Shown piece by piece: positions 14,524 through 21,554 of a stretch of DNA of 31,490 bases (within the stretch, counting starts at the first letter, position 1; each line of letters starts with the position of its first letter). The stretch spans positions 1 to 31,490 of IMG/VR virus record IMGVR_UViG_3300025522_000031; one strand, 5' to 3'. This stretch comes from a virus. The notes beneath the pieces were generated by a model that was not told where the DNA came from, ran no database searches, and saw nothing but the letters and a program-made list of their open reading frames with translations. Both the position numbers and the translations under genes were made by a program.

Positions 14524-16104
14524 TTAGGCGCTCCTTCGCCTGCTGTTAACTGGTTTTCCGGTCACTATTTTGCCGCTTTTGCCCCCACGTTTTTCGCCCC
14601 CCCGCTGGTTTAGCAGATACACGGCGCCCTCAACGGCATCAGGGCCATCGTCGTGTTGCGCGTCGGGGAAGCCGGTAAACTGCTCGCGCAGTTGCTGCAT
14701 ATCGGGGCTGTGCTTCAAGTCTTTGTTAAACCGCACAAAACCCTGCTCAGTAAAGGGACTAAGGTTTTCAATGCGGGCTTCTTTGTCGGGTTTTTTGCGG
14801 TGGTCGCCCCTGATGCGCAAAAACTTGCCCCTGCGCTCGCCCTCGCGCCAATACTCTTCAAGCATTAAGTCCTGTATGAAATTTGCTTCCATATAGTGCC
14901 TGCAGGCCTTTTTCTCCGGTACTTGATCGGCCACGTTATAATGACCGCGCACCATCTCGCCGGTGCTGCACTGGCGCACAAAGCAGTCAATGATGTCGTA
15001 ATATCTGCCTTTGCGTCCAACAAGCACAATAGCCTTGTAATCGCTCGTAACCGTGCCCTTGTAGCTCGGGTCATTGTAGGTGATCAGGGCGTCATAATCA
15101 TTCAGGCTTAGAACCTGTATCCAGGGCAGATGCTCCTCGCGGAATATTTTGCCCTCAACAATGTGCTCGTGAAAGAATTCGCGCAGACCGATCCGGCTTC
15201 CCTGCCTGGTCATTTTTTTAATGATCTCGTCGCGGCTGTAGCGCTCTTTCCATGCAGGCGCGCCCTTTTCGCCCATGTCTTTCGCCCTGGTGTTAGGATT
15301 CTCAAGAGCGAATACCTTGCTGTGATAAATCCCCTCGCGCTTTGGGTCGCCTGGTTCAAGATCACCGACCATATGTGCAAGTATCGAGTGCCTGTGAATG
15401 CGGTTTCCGGCAATAATCAGGCGGCTGGCCTTGTTTGGCATAGCCCCGTAAAGGTCGCCTAAAATCCAGTCAACTACCTCCAGCACACGGGCCTTGTTGC
15501 GCACAATCACAGCATCGTCAATGTCATCCACAACGCAATAGTTTGGCCGCTTGTCGGCCTTGCGTGTTCCGCGCGGGCTCTGGCCACGGCCAAAGGCCCA
15601 AAATCCCAGGCCGTCGGCAGTAACAAAATAGCCGTCCTGCCAGTTGCCTAACGAATACTGGCTTCCGTAGTCGGCTTCGTATTGTTTGTTGAACATGAGC
15701 TCTGCCTGAATGTCGCCCAGCAGGGTGCTGGCCTTATCCTGGTTTGCGCTAGCTATCATCATGCCTGTGAGCTCGCCGCGTGTTTTGAGCCACATGGGAA
15801 CCATTACATCTGCAATAATTGATTTTGCATGCTCGCGGGGCCACTCGAGCACACCGAGCATGTCGGGGTTTTGCGCAATATACTGCACAGCAGATTTGTG
15901 AAAATAAGCAAAGTCGCTCCCGGCAAGGTGACTGAAATAGCGCCTTGCAAAAAACACAAAATCAGTTTTTGCCCGCGCTATGCTTGCCTGTTGCTCTGTT
16001 TCGGTCTCCCTGGCAACAGGGTTGGTGTTGATGATAGCCTGTTTTTCTTTCATCCAGGCCTCGTACTGCCGCTTTTCGGCTATGTTCCAGCCTGCAGTCT
16101 TCAT
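14524..16104 (-). CDS. terminase large subunit (Mu gp28-like)
   Basis: A 526-residue packaging motor. The ATPase has Walker A WPREHAKS (88-95), a form typical of large terminases, and Walker B CVVDDIDD (D193/D194). The nuclease domain has TYNDPSYKG (D345) and DAQHDDGPDAVEGA (D485-D489). The C-terminal tail is basic. It would move DNA into proheads and cut it. Four bases of overlap with the small-terminase gene indicate coupling. Confidence 0.92.
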   Translation of the reverse strand: MKTAGWNIAEKRQYEAWMKEKQAIINTNPVARETETEQQASIARAKTDFVFFARRYFSHLAGSDFAYFHKSAVQYIAQNPDMLGVLEWPREHAKSIIADVMVPMWLKTRGELTGMMIASANQDKASTLLGDIQAELMFNKQYEADYGSQYSLGNWQDGYFVTADGLGFWAFGRGQSPRGTRKADKRPNYCVVDDIDDAVIVRNKARVLEVVDWILGDLYGAMPNKASRLIIAGNRIHRHSILAHMVGDLEPGDPKREGIYHSKVFALENPNTRAKDMGEKGAPAWKERYSRDEIIKKMTRQGSRIGLREFFHEHIVEGKIFREEHLPWIQVLSLNDYDALITYNDPSYKGTVTSDYKAIVLVGRKGRYYDIIDCFVRQCSTGEMVRGHYNVADQVPEKKACRHYMEANFIQDLMLEEYWREGERRGKFLRIRGDHRKKPDKEARIENLSPFTEQGFVRFNKDLKHSPDMQQLREQFTGFPDAQHDDGPDAVEGAVYLLNQRGGEKRGGKSGKIVTGKPVNSRRRSA

Positions 16105-16592
16105 CCAATACGGCGCTTTTCGTTGATGTAAACGTCAATAATAGGCACAAGGCGCTGCGCAAGCTCAATATCTTCCTCTTTGACGTAGGCCATGAGGTTG
16201 CGTAATATCTGCACCATGGCGCTCCAGTCGAGCTCGCGGCCTTTTACCGTGGTGAAAAGCTTTTGCACTGCGTCAATTTCGCCTTTTGGGATCAGCTTGC
16301 TGGCCATTTCGCTCACGCTCATGTCCTCTTTGAGCTCGCTTTCGAGCTTTTCGCTGATCATGCGCAGTACCTTGGTTTGATACGCCAGGGCCGCAAGTGC
16401 GTTTTCTTCGCTTGTTTGCCTGTTGATGCTGTGTTCGATGCGTTTGCGCTTCATATTGCCCTTGGCAACGTGTTTGCTCACCGTTGCCTCAGTGAGGCGT
16501 AATATCCGGGCAATATCGCGTTGCTCATAACCTGCGTTGAATAGGGTGCGTATTGCTGCGTGTTTGTCGAGCATAATGTAGATTTTGTCCAA
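16101..16592 (-). CDS. terminase small subunit (Mu gp27-like)
   Basis: A 163-residue protein. Residues 12-45 form an HTH (AIRTLFNAGYEQRDIARILR, then LTEATVSKHV), and the rest is a helical oligomerisation region. This is the usual form of small terminases, which choose the packaging site. It is first in the minus-strand operon and next to the large subunit. The start could also be ATG 16574, six codons in (MLDKHAA). Confidence 0.75.
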   Translation of the reverse strand: MDKIYIMLDKHAAIRTLFNAGYEQRDIARILRLTEATVSKHVAKGNMKRKRIEHSINRQTSEENALAALAYQTKVLRMISEKLESELKEDMSVSEMASKLIPKGEIDAVQKLFTTVKGRELDWSAMVQILRNLMAYVKEEDIELAQRLVPIIDVYINEKRRIG

Positions 16593-16719
16593 AAATGCAA
16601 TATGATTTCTTAAAAAAGAAAATTTCCAGAAATGCTTACATAATTCCAGGAATGGGATTCCATATTAATTGACTATATGAAATTATGCAGTCATTTTTGC
16701 CACAACAAACGCACCCAAC
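16593..16719. promoter_or_regulatory. divergent late promoter region with overlapping palindromes
   Basis: This 127-base region separates the minus packaging operon from the plus capsid-tail operon. On the plus strand TTG (16669-16671) and CATTTTTG (16692-16699) are spaced 20 bases apart, a fair match to the Bacteroidetes promoter. Upstream are overlapping palindromes: ATTCCAGGAAT (16643-16653) and GGAATGGGATTCC (16649-16661), plus a TTCC half-site at 16624-16627. These would suit a dimeric late activator or repressor. The minus-strand promoter is not clear. Confidence 0.5.
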
Positions 16720-17823
16720 ATGGAGCTTAAGCATGGTAAAATTGTAAACCGCGAACTAAAACAGGCCGAAATGCTACTGTTTGGCCCACTTGGTAACGAG
16801 CAGGGTCAAATTAACGGCCATTATTTCGCACAAGAACTGATTTACCTGGCAAACAACTACGACACCGTTAAGGTAAGGCTAAACTGTGACGGTGGGCTGA
16901 TCAGCCACGGACTTTCGATTTTTAGCGCGATGATGGGGGCGCCAGCCCACATACACTTACATATTGAAGGCATCGCCGCCTCGATGGGCGCTATATTCGT
17001 GGCAGCCGCCGACCGCGTTACAATGAATGACTTTGCGCGCCTGATGCTACACTCGCCCTATTATGTCAACGAGGACAACGAGGCTGTTACAAAGCTCAGT
17101 GCAAAGGATAAAAAAGCACTTGCCGTGCTGCGCTTACAGCTTGTTGAGATGCTCGCCAAACGCGGCATCGAAACGTCGGAGGTGGAACGCATGTTAACCA
17201 CAACAGACCTGTGGCTAACCGCCGACAAGGCGGCAGCGGCAAAACTGGTTGACGAGGTGATTATAACCGGACGCAAACGCGAGCTTATGGCGCTTGATCA
17301 CACAGCCATAGCTGCAATGCTCACAAAAGAAACTTTTAACCCTAATAATCATAAAATGAACAATCTGATCGCAAAATTGAAGCTTCCGGCCACAGCCGAC
17401 GAAGCGGCTATTATGGCAGCAGTTGATCAGCTCGAAACCTCGCACAACAATGCGGTTGCCGCACTCAACGCGGTTAACAAAAAGCTGGTTGATAAGCTCA
17501 TTGCAGTTGCTAAAGGCGCAGGTGTGATCACCGACGCAACCGAGGCAGGATTTCAGCGCCTTGCCACACAAGACCCCGGCCTGTTTGCTGATTTCGTCAA
17601 TATTGACCCGGCGGCGCTTAAGGGCAACACAAACCCGCGTTTGAGCGAATTCATCGCACAGCTCAGTGCACTCAGGCAGGACCAACAGGCAGCAGCCGGG
17701 GCCGACACCCGCGACTGGGACTGGTATCAAAAAAACAATCCACAGGCACTTGCCCAGATGGAATCAACCGACAAGGCTAAGTTTGATAAACTGAAGGCCG
17801 AGTACGAAGCTAAATTCGTGTAA
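16720..17823 (+). CDS. ClpP-like prohead protease with C-terminal scaffold (Mu I/Z-like)
   Basis: A 367-residue protein. Residues 1 to about 195 are a ClpP/crotonase-like serine protease: GGLISHGLSI (58-67), nucleophile Ser88 in GIAASMGA and His111 in LMLHSPYY. The rest is a helical scaffold (KLPATADEAAIMAAVDQLE...) ending in DWDWYQKNNPQALAQM, a typical C-terminal signature. Mu encodes protease I with scaffold Z nested in the same frame. Here ATG 17356 (codon 213, MNNLIAKLKLP) follows an AT-rich leader-like stretch and may start a separate scaffold of 155 residues. Confidence 0.85.
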   Translation: MELKHGKIVNRELKQAEMLLFGPLGNEQGQINGHYFAQELIYLANNYDTVKVRLNCDGGLISHGLSIFSAMMGAPAHIHLHIEGIAASMGAIFVAAADRVTMNDFARLMLHSPYYVNEDNEAVTKLSAKDKKALAVLRLQLVEMLAKRGIETSEVERMLTTTDLWLTADKAAAAKLVDEVIITGRKRELMALDHTAIAAMLTKETFNPNNHKMNNLIAKLKLPATADEAAIMAAVDQLETSHNNAVAALNAVNKKLVDKLIAVAKGAGVITDATEAGFQRLATQDPGLFADFVNIDPAALKGNTNPRLSEFIAQLSALRQDQQAAAGADTRDWDWYQKNNPQALAQMESTDKAKFDKLKAEYEAKFV

Positions 17824-17841
17824 CCAAACCCCTTAAATAAA

Positions 17842-18177
17842 ATGGCTGAAAAAATCAGATTCCCATTCGACGATGCGCAGACTATTGCGCTCACCGCAAC
17901 CGGTGCACAGGCCCTTACCATCGTTGACACCGTCACCATCATCGATGGTGTCACCGTGCCGGCAACTGGCAACCGCACCCTCAACCTCACCATCGACAGC
18001 GAAGTGCCCGTAGGCGCAAGGATGTTCGTGAAATCAAAGACCGACGGAACCGAAACAACAGCGTTCGGCCCCGGTATGACTGGCGCAACCATCACAGGTG
18101 TTGCCGGCAAAACAAAAACAAAAAGCTTCACCTACGACGGCAGCAAGTTTGTGGCCGAAGGCGAGCAAATCGACTAA
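17842..18177 (+). CDS. capsid decoration-like protein (putative)
   Basis: A 111-residue, beta-rich protein, Thr/Gly rich with alternating strands (TVTIIDGVTVPATGNRTLNL). It lies between the protease-scaffold and the major capsid gene, where many phages encode a head-decoration (gpD-like) protein. The family was not recognised by sequence, so the role rests on position and composition. An AT-rich leader (AAACCCCTTAAATAAA) precedes it. Confidence 0.55.
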   Translation: MAEKIRFPFDDAQTIALTATGAQALTIVDTVTIIDGVTVPATGNRTLNLTIDSEVPVGARMFVKSKTDGTETTAFGPGMTGATITGVAGKTKTKSFTYDGSKFVAEGEQID

Positions 18178-18194
18178 CCAAAAAACCCAATAAA

Positions 18195-19121
18195 ATGTCT
18201 GAAATTAGCAAAGTAGTATACACCGGTGAGGTGGCTAAACTTCTTGAGCCTAACAACTCATTCTGGATCAAAGCGCGTAGGATAAGCGAGGCCGCTGACG
18301 CGGGCAGCTTTGAAATCCCGCAGCTTTCGACACCCGCAACGGCACATCGCGGCGAGCCAAAAACGCTGCCCATACAGGTGAAAATTGCAACTGACGGCAA
18401 AAAAACAGGTACTATGTATCCCTTCTGGGCCGACGGTATTCTTATCACAAACGAAAGCGAAATTGTGACCAACTACAGCAAGCGCCAGAACCACCAGGAG
18501 CAGCAGGCGGCACAAATTCGCACTAAAATTGCTGACTGGGCTGCATACCAGTGGTGTCCGACCACAAGCGGCCTTATCATTCCCACAACCGGAGCCGGAC
18601 GCGCAAGCTCGGTAGAGGGAGTCACGGGCACCCGTAAGGCCGCTACTAAAGCTGACATGATCAGCGTTGCAAAGGTGTTGCGCAAAAGCAATATCTTCAA
18701 CATGCCGGGTCAAATGTTTGGCCTCGTAACTGAGGACGTGTACGCCGATTTGCTTGCCCTTGCCGAATTTGTTGATTACGACAAACTGGGTGTTACCAGC
18801 AAGCTGGAAAAGGGCATCCTGGGCAAAATTGCAAACATCGAAATCATGAGCAGGTTCAACGGTAATGGCCACATCGGTGTGATTATGACCGCCGCTGGAG
18901 CTAAGCTCGAGGACGTTGCAACAGCAGCCACCGACCGCCCGGCAAGCATTTTCTGGCACGAAGCATATGTATGCTTTGGCGATGCGCCAGCCGGCGTGAA
19001 TATTACTCCAAATGCGCCAGGAATGAACGGTGGAACCCTGCTCGAGGCCTGGAAACGCTTTGGCGCTGAAACTGTTCGTGCTGACGAAAAAGGAACCGTG
19101 GTTCTGGTTGAGGCGGCATGA
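18195..19121 (+). CDS. major capsid protein (putative)
   Basis: A 308-residue protein directly after the protease/scaffold and decoration genes and before a strong terminator, as expected for the most highly expressed late product. It has an N-terminal extension followed by alpha/beta pattern (PIQVKIATDGKKTGTMYPFW, then EDVYADLLALAEFVDYDKLG and GILGKIANIEIM), consistent with an HK97-fold capsid. I cannot point to a decisive motif, so the assignment is positional plus pattern. Confidence 0.75.
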   Translation: MSEISKVVYTGEVAKLLEPNNSFWIKARRISEAADAGSFEIPQLSTPATAHRGEPKTLPIQVKIATDGKKTGTMYPFWADGILITNESEIVTNYSKRQNHQEQQAAQIRTKIADWAAYQWCPTTSGLIIPTTGAGRASSVEGVTGTRKAATKADMISVAKVLRKSNIFNMPGQMFGLVTEDVYADLLALAEFVDYDKLGVTSKLEKGILGKIANIEIMSRFNGNGHIGVIMTAAGAKLEDVATAATDRPASIFWHEAYVCFGDAPAGVNITPNAPGMNGGTLLEAWKRFGAETVRADEKGTVVLVEAA

Positions 19122-19155
19122 TAAGACACTGTTCGTGTGTCATCATTCTGATTAA

Positions 19156-19184
19156 GCACCCGGCCTTAGCGCCGGGGGCTTTTT
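19156..19184 (+). terminator. intrinsic terminator after the capsid gene
   Basis: CCCGGC (19159-19164) pairs with GCCGGG (19171-19176); outer pairs G56-C79 and C57-G78 flank an A-G mismatch, and a T5 tract follows (19180-19184). It lies 35 bases after the capsid stop and would end or reduce transcription before the lysis genes. Confidence 0.8.
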
Positions 19185-19213
19185 CAAAAAAATAAACCTA
19201 AAAAAGCAGAAGG

Positions 19214-19603
19214 ATGAAAAAGCTCACAAAGCCCATCAACGGAAAGCTCACAAGCAAATTTGGCGAGCGGGTGCACCCTGTCACTAAGGTAAAAGGTTTT
19301 CACAACGGCATCGACATCGCCGCGCCGGTGGGCACTCCGGTGTTAGCACCTGCAGACGGTAAAATTACAGAGCTGTTTGACAGCGAAAAAGGCGGCCTAT
19401 GCATGGCCCTCGAAACCCCTGATGGAACACGCTTTGGTTTTGCGCATTTAAGCAAGCGCTATGCAGCGTGGAATGAGCCGGTGGCGCAGGGGCAACATAT
19501 AGCGGCATCGGGCAATACAGGACGCACCACGGGGCCTCATTTGCATTTTACGGTGAAGCAAAACGGCGATTGGATTGACCCTTTGACAATGTTCAAATAC
19601 TAG
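19214..19603 (+). CDS. M23 (LytM-type) peptidase, phage endolysin
   Basis: A 129-residue single-domain enzyme covering a whole M23 core: HNGIDIAAP gives H30 and D34 as zinc ligands, and AHLS (H78) and GPHLHF (H109, H111) complete the site. It would cut peptide crosslinks in peptidoglycan. There is no signal peptide, so export would depend on a holin or another route. It is followed by two genes with membrane features, which together make a lysis cassette. The SD-like sequence AGAAGG lies directly before the ATG. Confidence 0.88.
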   Translation: MKKLTKPINGKLTSKFGERVHPVTKVKGFHNGIDIAAPVGTPVLAPADGKITELFDSEKGGLCMALETPDGTRFGFAHLSKRYAAWNEPVAQGQHIAASGNTGRTTGPHLHFTVKQNGDWIDPLTMFKY

Positions 19604-19607
19604 ATGC

Positions 19608-19901
19608 ATGATTGACACAATCATTACGATACTCGGCAGCGGGTCAGTTGCAAGTGCGGTAACCTGGCTGGTAAGCCGCCGCAAGCGAAACAACGACTTT
19701 TTGAGCGAACTTCAAAATTCGATTAATCTGCTGACTGAAAACTACACACGCACACTAAACGAACTTATTGAGGTAAAGGCGCAAAACGCAAACCTCATGA
19801 GCAGGGTAAATGAGCTACAGATCGAGGTGCAGCAGCTTAAAGGCGAAAATGCCGGCCTCCTCAAAAAAATCAACGAGCTAAAAAGCCTAATTAAACCTTA
19901 A
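19608..19901 (+). CDS. membrane-anchored coiled-coil protein in the lysis cassette
   Basis: A 97-residue protein with one N-terminal hydrophobic segment (about 4-22) and a long coiled coil over 30-95 (LIEVKAQNANLMSRVNELQI). One transmembrane span plus coil can fit a small holin-like protein or an inner-membrane spanin. Its last base overlaps the start of the lipoprotein gene, so the two are coupled. The role is inferred from context. Confidence 0.5.
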   Translation: MIDTIITILGSGSVASAVTWLVSRRKRNNDFLSELQNSINLLTENYTRTLNELIEVKAQNANLMSRVNELQIEVQQLKGENAGLLKKINELKSLIKP

Positions 19902-20362
19902 TGAAACACACATTAATCATCGCATTATTGATATTTCTTTCCTCATGCGGCGCTAAACCGCCGGTGCGATATGTGCCGGTAAATAGCGAAACGACTGTCC
20001 GGGAGCGCCCGGCAATGGTAGTAATACCGGCCGACAGTGCCAACCTACGCGCCTTGCTTGAATGCGACAGCCTTAACCGGGTTGTTTTGCGCGCGCTCGA
20101 CGAAATAAAAACGCCAGGCCTCGAGAGCAACTTTAGCCTCGAGGAAGGCAAAATCATCTATCGCCTGCGTACCATCCGCGACACGATAACTGTTTACGTT
20201 ACTGACACGGTGTTCCGCGAGCAGGTGCCGGTCGAAGTGCCCGTACCCTACGAAGTGAACCGGCTCAAGTGGTATCAGCTGCTTCTGATTTGTGTGGGTG
20301 TGTTTTCAATTGTATTGTTCTTAATTAAAGTAATTTATAAATCATTAACTAAAGTCTTATAG
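19901..20362 (+). CDS. lipoprotein with C-terminal transmembrane segment (u-spanin candidate)
   Basis: A 153-residue protein with a lipoprotein signal (LLIFLSSCGA, lipidated Cys16). A periplasmic linker follows, rich in beta strand and charge (YRLRTIRDTITVYVTDTVF). A C-terminal transmembrane helix lies at about 125-145 (WYQLLLICVGVFSIVLFLIK). A protein tethered to the outer membrane at one end and the inner membrane at the other is the design of unimolecular spanins such as T1 gp11. It lies next to the endolysin. The features are visible; the function is inference. Confidence 0.6.
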   Translation: MKHTLIIALLIFLSSCGAKPPVRYVPVNSETTVRERPAMVVIPADSANLRALLECDSLNRVVLRALDEIKTPGLESNFSLEEGKIIYRLRTIRDTITVYVTDTVFREQVPVEVPVPYEVNRLKWYQLLLICVGVFSIVLFLIKVIYKSLTKVL

Positions 20363-20364
20363 TC

Positions 20365-20841
20365 ATGCCAAACACAGGAATTGTTAACGGGGGCGACATC
20401 ATGGTGTACATCAACACCGGCACCACACAAGCGCCAACATGGACACCGGTTGCCCACGCAACTGAGCACACACAGAGCCATAAAAGTAACCTGCGCGAGC
20501 GGGTAACGAAGCAAACCGGACCGTTTAAGGGCCGCAAGGCAGGCGTTCAGGAGGCAACAATCACAATCAATGCGCTGCAGACTTATGACGGTTATGGCTT
20601 TCACGATCTGCTGGCCCTTAAGATCGCCAGCACCGCCGTCACGGTAAAATATTCGGGCAGGCCAACGGCCGACGTAACCGCAAAAACTGCAGAGGTTGCA
20701 GAGGTAGCCGGAGACAAATATGTTGAGGGGCTTTTCCTCATCGAAAGCATCGACAGAAACGATGCGGTTGATGCCGACAGCACGATCAGCTGCACTTTGC
20801 AGAGCGCCGGGGCAATTGAAATCAAAACCGTTTCAGTTTAA
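20365..20841 (+). CDS. tail tube protein (putative)
   Basis: A 158-residue protein with beta-rich sequence: an N-terminal strand (GGDIMVYINTGTTQAPTWTP), an EATITINALQ strand, and a C-terminal strand pair ending TISCTLQSAGAIEIKTVSV. This matches the general pattern of small TP901-1/lambda gpV-type tail tube proteins. It is followed by two chaperone-like genes and the tape measure, the usual order. No tail sheath gene is present, so a non-contractile tail is likely. Confidence 0.7.
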   Translation: MPNTGIVNGGDIMVYINTGTTQAPTWTPVAHATEHTQSHKSNLRERVTKQTGPFKGRKAGVQEATITINALQTYDGYGFHDLLALKIASTAVTVKYSGRPTADVTAKTAEVAEVAGDKYVEGLFLIESIDRNDAVDADSTISCTLQSAGAIEIKTVSV

Positions 20842-20853
20842 CAACACAGCAAT

Positions 20854-21222
20854 ATGACACAAACTACAGTAGCAAAAGTGAAATTTGACGGAAGTGCGTG
20901 GCCTTTTTATCGCACAAACCGCGGGGCCTACGACCTGCAAATGGCGGGTTACACGTTTGAGCAGCTGCAAAATGGCGACATAGGGGCCCTGTTTGCAAGC
21001 GTGTATTACCAACTCCGCGACTGCGCTAAGCGCGCCGACATCTCCTTCAGGTATTCTTTTGACCAGTTCATTGATTTATCAGACGTCGGCGACAGCAATG
21101 TGATGCGCGCCTGGAGCCTGCTCAGCGACGCCGAAAAAGCAAAGACAAAAATTCCGAACCCTCAACCCGGGCCCGGCCAAGATGAAGAGCCAGGCTTGGG
21201 GGAGGGACAGGAAGGCCTTTAA
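20854..21222 (+). CDS. tail assembly chaperone, upstream product (gpG-like)
   Basis: A 122-residue protein. The N terminus is beta strand and helix (KVKFDGSAWPFYRTNRGAYD), then helices, and it ends in an unstructured acidic Gly/Pro tail (PQPGPGQDEEPGLGEGQEGL). It lies between the tail tube and tape measure genes, the position of tail chaperones in siphophages, where the longer product is usually made by -1 frameshifting. The frame one base back stays open from 21186 and enters the next gene; see the frameshift site. Confidence 0.6.
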   Translation: MTQTTVAKVKFDGSAWPFYRTNRGAYDLQMAGYTFEQLQNGDIGALFASVYYQLRDCAKRADISFRYSFDQFIDLSDVGDSNVMRAWSLLSDAEKAKTKIPNPQPGPGQDEEPGLGEGQEGL

Positions 21223-21554
21223 GCCTCGATGAGCAAATAGGAATCGCCCTGGGGCAGATGGGGATGAGTTTGAGTACTTTTCTTGATCTCACCCCGGGGC
21301 AATTTTTTGAGGCTCTGAGGGCCTTCCGCGAGCAGCGCGAGGCGCAGGTGAGGCGCGATGAGGAGCTCGCCTGGCAGGTAGCGCGGTGGCAGGTGTGGCG
21401 CACGCTGGCCCCGCCGGCGGCAAAAAAAATAAGCGTGTTCGACCTGATCGAGCTGCCCGGCGATGATGCTATCAAGCGGCTGAAGCTGGACAACGCGAAA
21501 CCAAGTACACGCGAGCGGTTTGAACAGTTAAAACGAAAGTGGCAAAATGGCTGA
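21186..21554 (+). CDS. tail assembly chaperone, downstream frame (gpT-like)
   Basis: This frame is open from 21186 (TGA at 21183) and has an ATG at 21258 that could allow a separate 98-residue protein. Before that ATG the frame already reads SLDEQIGIALGQMGMSLSTF, which looks conserved and continuous with the rest, so it is probably read as a -1 extension of the upstream gene. The rest is helical with EALRAFREQREAQVRRDEEL. It overlaps the tape measure gene by 8 bases. Confidence 0.6.
   Translation, partial: RARLGGGTGRPLSLDEQIGIALGQMGMSLSTFLDLTPGQFFEALRAFREQREAQVRRDEELAWQVARWQVWRTLAPPAAKKISVFDLIELPGDDAIKRLKLDNAKPSTRERFEQLKRKWQNG
21196..21204 (+). promoter_or_regulatory. candidate -1 frameshift site in the tail chaperone
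   Basis: TTG GGG GAG carries a run of five G (21198-21202) within the overlap of the two open frames (21186-21222). Re-pairing of the P-site tRNA one base back (GGG to GGG) is perfect; the A-site change is not an ideal XXXYYYZ. It is the best slippery site I see in the overlap. Confidence 0.4.

Noticed and set aside
18258-18959. 233-residue minus-strand open frame opposite the capsid gene
   Set aside because: It is the complement of a well-supported gene with no leader or recognisable domain; the same holds for long minus frames at 3870-4421, 17215-17730 and 25644-25949.
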